From positions 27,183,390-27,247,389 of the forward strand of contig CM039509.1 of assembly GCA_022432975.1 (NCBI GenBank): 64,000 nucleotides of DNA. The letters run 5' to 3'. Below the pieces are notes generated by a model. It saw nothing but the letters and a program-made list of their open reading frames with translations, was not told the origin of the DNA and did no database searches. This document shows positions 23,517-33,294 of the stretch, in pieces; position 1 is the first letter of the stretch, and every line of letters begins with the position of its first letter. Origin of the DNA: Begonia masoniana. Lineage: Eukaryota > Streptophyta > Magnoliopsida > Cucurbitales > Begoniaceae. A program made the position numbers and the translations under genes.

Positions 23517-24532
23517 TGTAATATCCAGCTTTTCTGAATATTATTATTTTAATATATAATGATATTTTTGTAAATATGTCAAATCAAGCCCGTTTTACGA
23601 ATGGAAGGTTTCGTTGGGATCCTAATTATTAATATGAATTTTAAGGAATTTACAAGAATTTTCGGAGCAATAATGCTTAGTTTTGAGTAATTACGCTTCT
23701 CGTAATATAAAAGATGTTTTAGTAAAAATAGTAAACGAGGTCCGAATTGCGTACGGACAGTTTTAATAAATCCCGAATAATAAGTTGGACTTATTGGCAA
23801 AATAAGGAGATTTGGTGAAACCGAATAGATAGCTAATTAACGAAATAAAGGACGAAACAAATAGAAAATAAGTAAAAAGGGCAAAAAGGTAAATTTGCAA
23901 ATCTAATTAATAAAAAGTGATTTCTTTTCTCTCCTCCCTCATTTCCTATCTGCTCCGTGAACCAGAGAAGCCTCTGGTGATTTTCTCTTTTACGAACGGC
24001 ACGCATAGCATGCATTGCATTTACGTAGACTTACTGAGCCTTAAGCTCACGACTTATGTTTATGGTGTAGGTGACCTCTACACAGGTGAGGATGAGATCC
24101 CTCCACCCGAGGCATGATCGGTTGAAGAAAGATGGCCCGTGGGAGTGTGCTGGGCAGTCGGTGCGCAATTTGACCCGTGGGGGATGTAGGTATATGATTT
24201 GGGGAACGTGATATGAATTGTATAGCTGAATTATATTAGGATGCTTGGATTTGGTTAGTTAATAGGTTAATGTTTTGACGTTTTGAAACCTGTTTTATAA
24301 ACTGTTTGGTAAATTTGAAATAGGAGGAAACATCTGGTTTTTAAATGGATCCACGCTATTTATTTTTATGAAAGTTTATTACGTTTTAATCACGTTCTAG
24401 GGCAGGTTTTATGTTGTCTATACTTGGTGGATGAGGAAATAAGAAATGAATGATGTTATGTTAAAGTTTAATGGAAAAATGTGTAGAAGTAGACTTGTGA
24501 ATGGAGGAGAAATGGCGAGGGAAGTTGATGGT

Positions 24533-24562
24533 TGCTCTCTGGAATTCGGATTCCAGAGAGCA
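24533..24562 (+). repeat. Hairpin in LTR B (5' copy)
   Basis: 13-bp arms TGCTCTCTGGAAT/ATTCCAGAGAGCA with a 4-nt loop. An identical copy is at 40,122-40,151 in the 3' LTR. Confidence 0.85.
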
Positions 24563-24604
24563 CTTGTATAGAAAAAGAAAAAGAAAAACAGAGATGGGGA
24601 GAGA

Positions 24605-24745
24605 TGTAGCGATCGATCTCTGCAGAGGCGCATGGCCTTAGCGATCGATCCCTGCTGAGGCGCATGGCCTCAGCGATCGATCCCTGCTGAGGCGCATGGC
24701 CTCAGCGATCGATCCCTGCTGAGGCGCAGCGATCGATCTCTGTTT
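24605..24745 (+). repeat. GCGATCGATC/TGAGGCGCATGGCC repeats in LTR B (5' copy)
   Basis: About four units alternate AGCGATCGATC with CTGCTGAGGCGCATGGCC. The 3' LTR equivalent is at about 40,196-40,330. It is followed by an A/T-rich end and an A-tract (24,947-24,968). Confidence 0.85.
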
Positions 24746-25009
24746 CTTTTGCCTCTGTCTTCCAGTTTTGCCCTTGGCCGAATTGAAAAATGTTTTAAAT
24801 GTTTTCTTTAATATTTATTAAATGTTTTAAGTTTAATTTAAATTAGTTTTAAGTTTAACTAAAAGGGTTTAAAGAAATAGGTTTACACGATTTTAATTCC
24901 AATTTGAATTACGCTTCAGATTAGGTTCAAAGTTTATGATAAGTGTAAAAAAAAAAAAAAAAAAAAAAGTACGGGTAAATTGGGTACAGTATTAGAGTCG
25001 TTACAATTA

Positions 25010-25021
25010 TGGTATCAGAGC
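25010..25021 (+). promoter_or_regulatory. Element B primer-binding site
   Basis: A perfect TGGTATCAGAGC lies a few bases after the 5' LTR. Confidence 0.93.
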
Positions 25022-25092
25022 CCCCGGGTTTTAAAATCGGTTCTGTAGACTGCTCGACTGCACAGCCACTACGCGGACATCCTTCCTCAACT

Positions 25093-25157
25093 GTAATTAT
25101 GTTTACTGTTTTGTTTGATTTCATATTTCTTAGGATTATTTGTCTTAATTTTTATAG
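25093..25157 (+). other. Putative leader intron, element B
   Basis: GTAATTATG to TTTTTATAG, 65 nt, lies upstream of the gag ATG at 25,168. Confidence 0.42.
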
Positions 25158-25167
25158 GATTTAGAAA

Positions 25168-25926
25168 ATGGTTCGAGGACGTGATGCGAGGGACGACGCC
25201 CTGGATAGACTTACAGATTTATTGGACCGTCAATCTCAGCACATGGACCGGCAAGCACAACAAATTGCGGACTTAGTGAATCGAGGGAACCAGAGGGCTC
25301 AGGATCTGGTAGTTCCTAATAATCAGGGTATGCAAAGGTTTCAAAGCCTACGGCCTCTAGTATTCGACGGGCAATCTTCGGATCCGACACGTGCTGAGGA
25401 ATGGATCCGGGTGATGGAGGATATGCTAGGTTATGCAGAGGTAGGGAATGGGAGCAAGGTGGCTTACGTCACTTTTCATTTGGCGTTAGATGCCCGTTTC
25501 TGGTGGGACTCGATTAAGTCAACGACGGATGTCTCAGTTATGACCTGGGAACGATTCAAGGCTATATTCTTTGATAAGTATTTCAGCAGCGCTGTGAGGG
25601 TGGCTAAGAGGAACGAGTTTACACAGCTGAAACAGACCGGGTCAGTTACAGAGTATATACGGAAGTTTGAGGCTTTATCACGGTTTGCACCGCGTCTGGT
25701 CAGCGACAATGAAGAAAAGGTGCACCAGTTTATGGAGGGACTTATCCAGAGATTCGGATGCACGTGGTTGTATCAGGTATTATTGATGTGCCATACTCTG
25801 ACATCGCAGCTAGAGCTCTGGACATTGAGGCTGCTAGGGCGACTTGTGTTAGACCGAAGGAGCCAGCTAAGGGCTTCTTTCGTGAGATCCAACCTCAGTC
25901 ATGGGACCGAGACTGGCAACCAAGTG
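25168..25926 (+). pseudogene. Element B gag, first part
   Basis: The gag begins MVRGRDARDD, has QSQHMDRQAQQ repeats and the core [13 protein letters not shown] 1-nt deletion near 25,750 shifts the frame (the motif after MEGL continues in another frame). C is inserted after AAGTG at 25,922-25,926, and gag resumes at 35,979. Confidence 0.88.
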
Positions 25927-26321
25927 TGTAATACCCGAAGGTACGGAATCCTATTTATTTAATTATTTAATATATTTAAATTGGCATTTTCGTAAATATG
26001 TCAAACTAGGTCCGTTTTACGAAAAGAAAGCATCATTAGAATCCTAACGAGTAATAAGAATTTTAAGGAAATTATGGGAATTTTCGGAATAGTAATGCTA
26101 TATTCCGAATATTTATGTTTCTCGTAAAACGGATGGGGTTTTAATAAAAATAGTAAATGAGGTCCAAATTGCAAACGGACAGTTTTAATAAATCACAAAC
26201 AATGAATAGGAGTTATTGGCAAAATATGGAAATTAGGAAAAGTCGAATGGCTGGACGATTAACGAACCGAAGGAAGAAAAAACTAAGGAAGGGCATTTTA
26301 GTAATTTTGTCAAATAAATTT

Positions 26322-26328
26322 TATAAAA
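26322..26328 (+). promoter_or_regulatory. TATA box of LTR C
   Basis: TATAAAA is followed about 30 bp later by a pyrimidine-rich leader. The identical site in the 3' LTR is at about 33,690. It sets the probable start of R near 26,355. Confidence 0.6.
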
Positions 26329-26871
26329 ATCACTTAAACCTTTCTTTTCAATTCATTCTGCTTCTTCAGTTTTCCAGAGAGCCCTCGCGAAGAACTCCTT
26401 CCCTGCCCGCGGCGATCCTCAGCATTCCGACTCCGTTTTTCTTTCCGATCGTTTCGATTCCTTCGTAGTTTTTCCTCCAATCGACGTTCTCGGTAAGTCT
26501 CTGTGGTTTTAGAACGTTAAATCTTTGATTTCGTAACGTTTTAGACAATTAGGGTTTCGGTAATTTTCCGTTAAAAACGCGAATTAGGACTCGTAATTAA
26601 TAGGTTAGCCGCAATTAAGTATATATTAAACGTATTTGACGTTATTGGACGAAGATGGAGCAATTTGTGAAAAAGTTTAAAATCCGAGAATTTTCGAGTT
26701 TTCGAGGAATTTCGTAAATCGAGAATTGAAGTGTCGAGCGTGAATTGCTCTAATAAATGGCTCGATAAATTGGATTAGAACTTTAAGAAGTTTCCGTAGT
26801 TAAGGTTTTGTAAATTTGGACAATCGTTAATTTAAATGCGTTTTAACGGTAAACGTTCTGAATTTGCTTAG

Positions 26872-26916
26872 GCAAACAGTGCTCGTGGACGAAGCTTGGA
26901 TTGCAGCGTGCACGAG
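26872..26916 (+). other. Putative 45-nt mini-exon in LTR C
   Basis: TTTGCTTAG precedes it and GTAAGTTCTC follows. An upstream donor (GTAAGTCTC) is at 26,493, so intron 1 would be 379 nt and intron 2 672 nt. It reads ...CSWTKL..QRAR with the last base shared by the next codon. The 3' LTR copy is 34,240-34,284. The core TCGTGGACG[A/G]AGCT is shared with A, B and D. Confidence 0.55.
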
Positions 26917-27171
26917 GTAAGTTCTCGTGATACCTTTCCGGCCGATAGGCCTACACCTTACATCAAAGTCGTTTCGAGGATTTTGATGACGCGCTAGTTT
27001 ATATTGCTTTGGTTTGGGTAGTTAGGTTTATTTTGCTTTGTAGGTTTACGTTCCACAGTCTTGATGGTATGCATGCTTAGTGTTTAATTTTATGATATAG
27101 AAATGTTCATGCATCACGTGGTTTAAAGAAAAGCATGAAAATGAATTTCCGCACGATGTTTTAACTTGGCG

Positions 27172-27333
27172 ATGTGGCCTGGAGAGGGGCAGGACCTACT
27201 GTGGAGGCCGATTACGGGCTGGTCACAGTACCACATCTATTATGTACTCACAATGTGGCCTGGAGAGGGGCGGGACCTACTGTGGAGGCCGACTACGGGC
27301 TGGTCACAGTACCACATTTATTATGCACTCATA
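27172..27333 (+). repeat. 81-bp tandem duplication in LTR C
   Basis: Two near-identical 81-bp units start ATGTGGCCTGGAG at 27,172 and 27,253. Present in both C LTRs, single in LTR A, so it arose after the families split. Short frames here are repeat artefacts. Confidence 0.9.
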
Positions 27334-27588
27334 CGATGGTCATGCGAGGTGGGGCTCAGGCACGGCTGTACGTGTTGTAAGCGTGTACCCCCCTCTTCTA
27401 ACTAGAAAGAGTAGTCCGCCCGCTGGATGTGCTCTCTCTAGTTAGGAGGATTAGATCTCGGTGATCCCTAATGAATAAGTAAAGAAAATGCTGCATGGTT
27501 TCCAACTCACACGCATAGCATAGCATGTAGTTGCATTTACTAGAGCTTACTGAGATTTTTATCTCATAGTGTGTTCTGTATGGTGTAG

Positions 27589-27644
27589 GTGACTTAGACA
27601 TCGAGGTACCAGGTGAGGACGAGGTCCCTCCTCCTGAGGCGTGA
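27589..27644 (+). other. Putative third exon block of LTR C with acidic tail
   Basis: It starts after TATGGTGTAG. With the mini-exon's last G it reads GDLDIEVPGEDEVPPPEA then TGA at 27,642. The 3' LTR copy is 34,955-35,010. Compared with B and L the differences are mainly third-base changes, plus one 9-nt in-frame insertion. No ATG lies in frame in the leader exon (26,327-26,492 is open). Confidence 0.5.
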
Positions 27645-28023
27645 GTCCAGTTGACGGAGGATGGCTGTGGTGGTGTGCTGGCGCAGTCGAGGCTTCACTG
27701 ACCCGTGGGGTGTACGTATAGATTTTGAGGGTTTATGAATGTTTTGGGCTGTTATTGTATAGACATATTAGGGTGTTTGGATCTGGTTAGGGGTTAGATA
27801 ACATTCTGATATTTTGATAAGTGTATATGGAAAACGTTTTGGAAATGCTTTTATTGGTATTTGTATTGGTCCGGGTATGCTCGACTTTTAGAGCTATCCA
27901 CGCAGTTGGATTTCGCAGAGTCCGCTGTAAGTTGATATATTTTAGGATACGTTTTGGGTGGAGTTGAAGTAGTATGTTATGGGGTTTAATTGTGTTTATT
28001 GATGGAGTTAAGTAAGGAAGATT

Positions 28024-28088
28024 GCTCTCTGGAATCGAATTCCAGAGAGCATTTGATATTGAGCTTGCTCTCTGGAATTCCAGAGAGC
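28024..28088 (+). repeat. Paired hairpins in LTR C
   Basis: GCTCTCTGGAAT/ATTCCAGAGAGC (12-bp arms, loop CGA) is at 28,024-28,050. A 22-nt perfect palindrome of the same arms is at 28,067-28,088. Both are repeated in the 3' LTR near 35,390. Confidence 0.9.
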
Positions 28089-28151
28089 ACTGCATAGAAA
28101 TGGTGAAGGAAAGAAATGGTGAAGGAAGAGAAGAAGAAGTGGAGGAAACGG

Positions 28152-28350
28152 AGGGCCAGCGCTTGATCGCTCGAGGTGATCGCTGCAAAGGGGTGCAGCG
28201 ACCGAGCGCTGCAGCAAGCAGCGCTCGATCGCTGCTGGCTGCTATGGGGGCAGCGACCGAGCGCTGCAGCAAGCAGCGCTCGATCGCTGCTAGCTGCAGC
28301 GATTGCAGCGCCTGGTCGCTGCATGCTGCAGCGACCAGTCGCTGCTTCTT
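28152..28350 (+). repeat. GCAGCGACC/GCGCTCGATCGCTGC repeat block in LTR C
   Basis: CpG-rich irregular direct and inverted repeats follow the hairpins in the slot where LTR A has GATCGATCGCC. They produce overlapping spurious frames on both strands. Confidence 0.85.
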
Positions 28351-28611
28351 CTCCTGGCCGAATGACAGAACTGCCCTCCCCTTTTGTTTTACTTTTAAAT
28401 TGTTTTAAATTATAGTTTTAGTTAATTGTTTTAATAGTTTTAAAGGTTTTATTTAAATCGTTTTAAAAGTTAGATTTCAATTCCGATTTCGATTCTGGTT
28501 TCGATTTCGGTTTAGGTTCTAGTTAGAGATTATTTAAAGATATTAGGATAAAACGAAAAATGAAAAATTTACACAGTAATTACGGGTACAGTATTAGGGT
28601 CGTTACATTTA

Positions 28612-28623
28612 TGGTATCAGAGC
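28612..28623 (+). promoter_or_regulatory. Element C primer-binding site
   Basis: A perfect TGGTATCAGAGC lies four bases after the 5' LTR. Confidence 0.97.
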
Positions 28624-28694
28624 CCCCGGGTTTTAAAATCGGTTCTGTAGACTGCTCGACTGCACAGCCACTACGCGGACATTCTTCATCAACT

Positions 28695-28760
28695 GTAAGT
28701 ATGCTTATAGCTTTGTTTGATTTCAGTTTTCTTAGTATTATTTGCTTTTAAATTTTATAG
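28695..28760 (+). other. Putative leader intron, element C
   Basis: ACT|GTAAGTATG to ATTTTATAG|GAG, 66 nt, T-rich before the acceptor, ends 13 bases before the gag ATG at 28,774. The upstream in-frame codons at 28,717 lie inside it and would be removed, which supports the 28,774 start. Confidence 0.5.
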
Positions 28761-28773
28761 GAGTGATATAAAC

Positions 28774-31700
28774 ATGGTGCGTCAAAGAAAGGACCGAGAT
28801 GACCGAGATGACACTATTGATACACTTAAGGACTTTATCGCCCAGCAGTCTCAGCATATGGAGAGACAGTCTCAGCAGATGGAGAGACAGTCACAGCAGT
28901 TGGGCACTATGATTGACCGAGAGGGCGTTAGAGCTCGGGATGCAGCCATTCCGGGTAACCGGGGGATGGAGAGTTTCCAGAAGCTCCAGCCTCCTATATT
29001 CAACGGACAGTCTACGGATCCCTCTTCAGCCGAGGAGTGGATTCGCACTATGGAGGATATGCTAGCCTATGCGAGTATTGTGGATGGGCAGAAGGTTGCA
29101 TTGGCGACTTATCATTTGGCCTTGGATGCTCGATTTTGGTGGGATACCATCAAATCTGGCACCGATGTGACTGTTATGGACTGGGAGAGATTCAGAGAGC
29201 TGTTCTACGATAAGTACTTTAGCCATACTGTTCGCGAGGCGAAGATGGTGGAGTTTATGCAGTTACGACAGACTGCTACTATTGCCGAGTATGTCAGGAG
29301 ATTTGAGGCGCTGTCTCGGTTTGCTCCACGACAGGTCAGCGTCAACGAGGATAAGGTACGGAGATTTTTACAGGGACTTAGCCAGGAGTTCCGGATGCAC
29401 CTTACGGTATCAGGAGTACGTAACGTATCCTATGACGATCTAGTGGCTAGAGCGCTTGATATTGAGGCAGTTGGCCAGAGTTCTATTAGACCGAGGGAGC
29501 CATCCAAGGGCTTCTTCAGAGAGATCCGACCTCAGTCATTGAGTCGAGGTTGGCAGCCGAGAGCACAGCCCCAGCAGCAGCCGAGGGGTGTGAAGAGACC
29601 TCTTGAGGGAGGTAGAGACAGAGGAAAGGGGAAGCAAGTACAGGGTGCTTCTCAGTTACCAGTTTGTCCTAAGTGTCAGAGGGAGCACACTGGCGAGTGT
29701 AGATATGGCTTGGGTGTATGCTACCGATGTGGTGATCCAGGCCATTTTATTAAAGACTGCCCGAAGCCCGGCAGAGATCAGTCGGGTAGTGATCAGAGGA
29801 AAGTTATGCCCAGGATCTTCGCTTTTATCGAGCCTGGAGATGTTGATGATGAGGATCAGCCTGCTGTGATTGCAGGTACTATATTGGTTACTGGTGTTCC
29901 TGTATTTTCTTTATTAGACACGGGGGCTACACATTCTTTTATTTCCACCGCTTGTGTGTCGAGATTGAGGCTTGCGCCTGAGTTAGCAGAGTGCGAGTAT
30001 AGCGTTATGCTACCTTCAGGAGAGCATATGCAGTCAGGCCGTGTAGTCCAGGGCAGCATTATCTCGATTGGGGACCGTACTCTTTATGCTCGCCTTATTG
30101 TTATGGGCATCGAGCATTATGATCTTATTCTAGGGATGGACTGGCTAGCACAGCACTTCGCTACCATCGACTGTCGATCCGGGATTGTCACTTTTCGACC
30201 TCCGGGTAAATCTGAGTTTTCTTATCAGGCGATGAGCAGATTGGGTAGCTCGCCTATCTCTTATTCCATGATGGTCAACGAGCAGTTCAAAGGTGCGTGC
30301 TCTATTTATTTGGCCTCTGTCTTTGATTGTCAGTTGCTCAGCGGATTAAAGCCGAGCGATATTCCTATTGTCAGAGAGTTCTCTGGGATATTTCTTGATG
30401 ATCTTCCCGGGTTACCCCCAGACCGGGAGATCGAGTTCACTATTGATGTCTATCCTAACTCTGCGCCGAGGTTCAAGAATCCGTATCGGTTAGCACCAGC
30501 TGAGTTGAGAGAGCTGAGGACTCAGCTTGATGAGCTGTTAGAGAAGGGGTTTATTCGACCCAGTGTTTCACCCTGGGGTGCTCCTGTTTTATTCGTCAAG
30601 AAGAAAGATGGGACCCTCAGGATGTGCATTGATTACAGAGAGCTGAATAAGCTCACGGTGAAGAACAAGTATCCACTGCCCCGGATTGACGACTTATTTG
30701 ATCAGCTACAGGGTGCCCGAGTATTTTCCAGGATTGATCTACGCTCGGGTTATTATCAGCTGAAGGTCCGGAGGGATGACATACCGAAGACGGCGTTCCG
30801 AACGAGGTATGGGCATTATGAGTTCCTTGTTATGTCTTTTGGACTCACTAATGCTCCTGCAGCGTTCATGGATCTGATGAACCGTGTCTTCAGAGAGTGC
30901 TTGGACAAGTTTGTAGTGGTGTTTATTGATGATATCCTGATTTACTCTAAGTCTAAGGAAGAGCACGAGGAGCATCTGAGGATTGTTCTGAGGATTTTAT
31001 GCAACCACCAGCTATATCCTAAGTTTTCGAAGTGCGAGTTCTGGCTTGACAGAGTAAGCTTCCTTGGCCATATCATATCACAGGACGGAGTTTCTGTGGA
31101 TCCGAGCAAAGTCCAGGCGGTCAGAGGTTGGCCACAGCCGAAGAACGTACGAGAGGTGCGTGGATTTCTCGGATTGGCCGGTTATTATCGGAAGTTTATT
31201 CAGGGATTCTCGAAGATTGCACTTCCCTTATCACGCTTAACTCGGAAGAGTGAGAGGTTTATTTGGTCGTCTGCTTGCGATGACAGTTTTGCAGAGCTAA
31301 AGCAGAGATTGATCACCGCTCCAGTACTGGCGCTACCGGTTGAGGGTGTCAGGTTCAGTATTTACTGCGATGCATCTGGAGTCGGACTCGGTTGTGTGTT
31401 GATGCAGGAGGGGAAAGTCATTTCTTATGCTTCTCGGCAGCTGAAGCCGTATGAGCAGAACTACCCTACGCATGACCTCGAGTTAGCAGCTGTGGTCTTC
31501 GCACTGAAGATATGGAGACATTATCTATATGGGCAGCAGTGCGAGATATTCTCCGACCACAAGAGCTTGAAGTACTTATTTACGCAGAAGGAACTGAATA
31601 TGCGGCAACGCAGGTGGCTTGAGTTCGTCAAGGACTATGATTTTGATATCAAGTACCACCCAGGGAAAGCAAACAAGGTAGCTGATGCCTTGAGTAGAGT

Positions 31701-33255
31701 GCCTTCTGCGATTCAGCCTTCACTTGCAGCTATGTCAGTTACGCTGCGATCTGAGATTCAGAGGTTCGACGTAGAGATTGTGGCTGAGTTATCCAGTATG
31801 CTCGCCAATATTTCTATCAGACCGACTATTCTGGATCGTATACGTGAGGCTCAGCAGAGCGATTCAGAGTGTATGGAGCTCCGATCTAGTATGACCTTGG
31901 GAGACTCGTCGGATTTTCATTTATCAGAGGATGGCATTCTGAGATTTAGGCACAGGTGGTACGTGCCTAACGACGAGGGTTTGAAGCAGGAGATTTTGAC
32001 TGAGGCACATTCTTCTGCATATTCTGTGCACCCGGGAAGTACTAAGATGTACCGGGATTTGAAACAGCACTTCTGGTGGCCGGGCATGAAAAGAGAGGTT
32101 GCCAGGTACGTTGAGACTTGCTTAGTATGTCAGCAGGTTAAGGCCGAACATCAGAGACCGGCCGGAACATTATTACCACTGCCGATTCCGGAGTGGAAGT
32201 GGGAGCAGATATCTATGGATTTTATTGTGGGGCTCCCGAGGACTACGAGAGGCCATGACGGCATTTGGGTTATTGTGGACCGATTGACAAAGTCGGCCCA
32301 CTTCTTATCTGTGAGGATGACATCGTCTATGGATCAGCTCGCAGAGCTCTATGTACAGGAGATTGTCAGACTTCACGGCGTGCCAGTTTCTATTGTCTCC
32401 GACAGAGATCCGAGATTCACGTCAAAGTTCTGGAAGAGTTTACACAGAGCTATGGGGACTCAGCTTAATTTCAGCACAGCGTTCCACCCTCAGACTGACG
32501 GTCAGACAGAGAGGACGAACCAGATTCTTGAGGATATGCTCAGAGCGTGTGTGCTGGAGTTTCAGGGCTCGTGGAGCCGATATTTACCTCTAGTGGAGTT
32601 CTCGTACAACAACAGCTTCCAGGCTACCATTGGCATGGCACCGTATGAGGCTTTGTATGGTCGGAAATGTAGGTCTCCGTTATATTGGGACGAGGTTGGC
32701 GAAGCCAGCATCGTAGGTCCTGAGATTCTACAGCAGACGGCAGAGAAGATTTCCATTATCCGACAGCGCATTGAGGTAGCTCAGAGCAGACAGAAGAGCT
32801 ATGCTGACACTAGACGGAGAGAGCTAGAGTTCGAGGAAGGTGATGAGGTGTACCTCAAAGTTTCTCCGTTCAAGGGCATTGCGAGATTTGGAAGGAGGGG
32901 TAAGCTAAACCCTCGTTATGTGGGGCCCTTTCCTATTCTGAAGAGGGTCGGGAAGCTGGCGTATAAACTGCAGCTTCCAGCTTCTATGGTGGGTATTCAC
33001 GACGTATTCCACGTATCTATGCTTCGGAAGTGCTTGCGCGATCCGTCGCATGTTATAGAGGCTACAGACATCGAGGTACGGCCTACTTTGAGCTATGAGG
33101 AGAGGCCGGTTCGTATATTAGAGACTTCCATCAAGGTACTACGCAACAGAGAAATTCCGTTAGTTAAAGTCTTATGGCGGAATCACGAGGTGGAAGAGGC
33201 TACTTGGGAGAGACAGCACGACATGATGATCAAGTATCCCGAATTATTCGAGTAG
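28774..33255 (+). CDS. Element C gag-pol polyprotein with chromodomain, intact
   Basis: This 1493-codon frame starts at ATG 28,774, chosen because A, B and H gags start at the matching MV[R/Q] codon. The order is: gag with QSQQMERQ repeats and the [12 protein letters not shown] core; CCHC knuckle C316, C319, H324, C329; protease DTGA at D382; RT FIDD 717-720; RNase H D866 and ADALSR near 970. Integrase has HHCC H1079, H1086, C1116, C1119 and the triad D1149, D1210, E1246 (35-residue spacing), then [16 protein letters not shown] chromodomain lies at about 1440-1490 ([14 protein letters not shown]). Each catalytic residue checked is present and there is no stop. It would copy element RNA to DNA and integrate it; the chromodomain is known in this clade to bias insertion toward heterochromatin. 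The Tekay/Del placement is by motif recognition. Confidence 0.97.
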   Translation: MVRQRKDRDDRDDTIDTLKDFIAQQSQHMERQSQQMERQSQQLGTMIDREGVRARDAAIPGNRGMESFQKLQPPIFNGQSTDPSSAEEWIRTMEDMLAYASIVDGQKVALATYHLALDARFWWDTIKSGTDVTVMDWERFRELFYDKYFSHTVREAKMVEFMQLRQTATIAEYVRRFEALSRFAPRQVSVNEDKVRRFLQGLSQEFRMHLTVSGVRNVSYDDLVARALDIEAVGQSSIRPREPSKGFFREIRPQSLSRGWQPRAQPQQQPRGVKRPLEGGRDRGKGKQVQGASQLPVCPKCQREHTGECRYGLGVCYRCGDPGHFIKDCPKPGRDQSGSDQRKVMPRIFAFIEPGDVDDEDQPAVIAGTILVTGVPVFSLLDTGATHSFISTACVSRLRLAPELAECEYSVMLPSGEHMQSGRVVQGSIISIGDRTLYARLIVMGIEHYDLILGMDWLAQHFATIDCRSGIVTFRPPGKSEFSYQAMSRLGSSPISYSMMVNEQFKGACSIYLASVFDCQLLSGLKPSDIPIVREFSGIFLDDLPGLPPDREIEFTIDVYPNSAPRFKNPYRLAPAELRELRTQLDELLEKGFIRPSVSPWGAPVLFVKKKDGTLRMCIDYRELNKLTVKNKYPLPRIDDLFDQLQGARVFSRIDLRSGYYQLKVRRDDIPKTAFRTRYGHYEFLVMSFGLTNAPAAFMDLMNRVFRECLDKFVVVFIDDILIYSKSKEEHEEHLRIVLRILCNHQLYPKFSKCEFWLDRVSFLGHIISQDGVSVDPSKVQAVRGWPQPKNVREVRGFLGLAGYYRKFIQGFSKIALPLSRLTRKSERFIWSSACDDSFAELKQRLITAPVLALPVEGVRFSIYCDASGVGLGCVLMQEGKVISYASRQLKPYEQNYPTHDLELAAVVFALKIWRHYLYGQQCEIFSDHKSLKYLFTQKELNMRQRRWLEFVKDYDFDIKYHPGKANKVADALSRVPSAIQPSLAAMSVTLRSEIQRFDVEIVAELSSMLANISIRPTILDRIREAQQSDSECMELRSSMTLGDSSDFHLSEDGILRFRHRWYVPNDEGLKQEILTEAHSSAYSVHPGSTKMYRDLKQHFWWPGMKREVARYVETCLVCQQVKAEHQRPAGTLLPLPIPEWKWEQISMDFIVGLPRTTRGHDGIWVIVDRLTKSAHFLSVRMTSSMDQLAELYVQEIVRLHGVPVSIVSDRDPRFTSKFWKSLHRAMGTQLNFSTAFHPQTDGQTERTNQILEDMLRACVLEFQGSWSRYLPLVEFSYNNSFQATIGMAPYEALYGRKCRSPLYWDEVGEASIVGPEILQQTAEKISIIRQRIEVAQSRQKSYADTRRRELEFEEGDEVYLKVSPFKGIARFGRRGKLNPRYVGPFPILKRVGKLAYKLQLPASMVGIHDVFHVSMLRKCLRDPSHVIEATDIEVRPTLSYEERPVRILETSIKVLRNREIPLVKVLWRNHEVEEATWERQHDMMIKYPELFE

Positions 33256-33281
33256 CCAATTTTGTGGGCAAAATTCCGAAT

Positions 33282-33294
33282 AAGGTGGGTGGAT
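33282..33294 (+). promoter_or_regulatory. Element C polypurine tract
   Basis: AAGGTGGGTGGAT directly precedes the 3' LTR TGTAATACC. Confidence 0.8.

Larger units (their letters stand above)
23517..25005 (+). mobile_element. Element B 5' LTR with ~1-kb internal deletion
   Basis: It is 1489 bp against 2506 bp in the 3' LTR. About 1 kb is missing near 23,990: sequence equivalent to about 38,580-39,580 of the 3' copy. Both breakpoints lie close to the word ACGAACG. The deletion removes the mini-exon and both introns and joins the leader frame to the third block, giving an uninterrupted 66-codon frame (23,917-24,117, GTG first) ending GEDEIPPPEA. Confidence 0.9.
25927..28607 (+). mobile_element. 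Element C 5' LTR
   Basis: This 2681-bp LTR runs from TGTAATACCCGAAGG to GGGTCGTTACA. The TATA box TATAAAA is at 26,322-26,328. It contains an 81-bp tandem duplication (27,172-27,333), a stem at 27,398-27,406 with 27,437-27,445, two hairpins at 28,024-28,088, and a GCAGCGACC-rich repeat block at 28,152-28,350. Confidence 0.97.

Noticed and set aside
26157..26468. 103-codon frame in LTR C (and its copy at 33,525)
   Set aside because: It begins upstream of the TATA box and runs through U3 in a phase different from the conserved splice blocks. Its identity in both LTRs only reflects LTR duplication.
27787..28408. Overlapping frames on both strands around the GCAGCG repeats of LTR C (copy at 35,153-35,774)
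   Set aside because: GC-rich repeats lack stops by composition; several overlapping frames on both strands and no homology pattern.
28717..28773. Earlier start for element C gag-pol (28,717)
   Set aside because: These 19 codons lie in the putative leader intron and are not shared with A, B or H, whose gags start at the codon matching 28,774.
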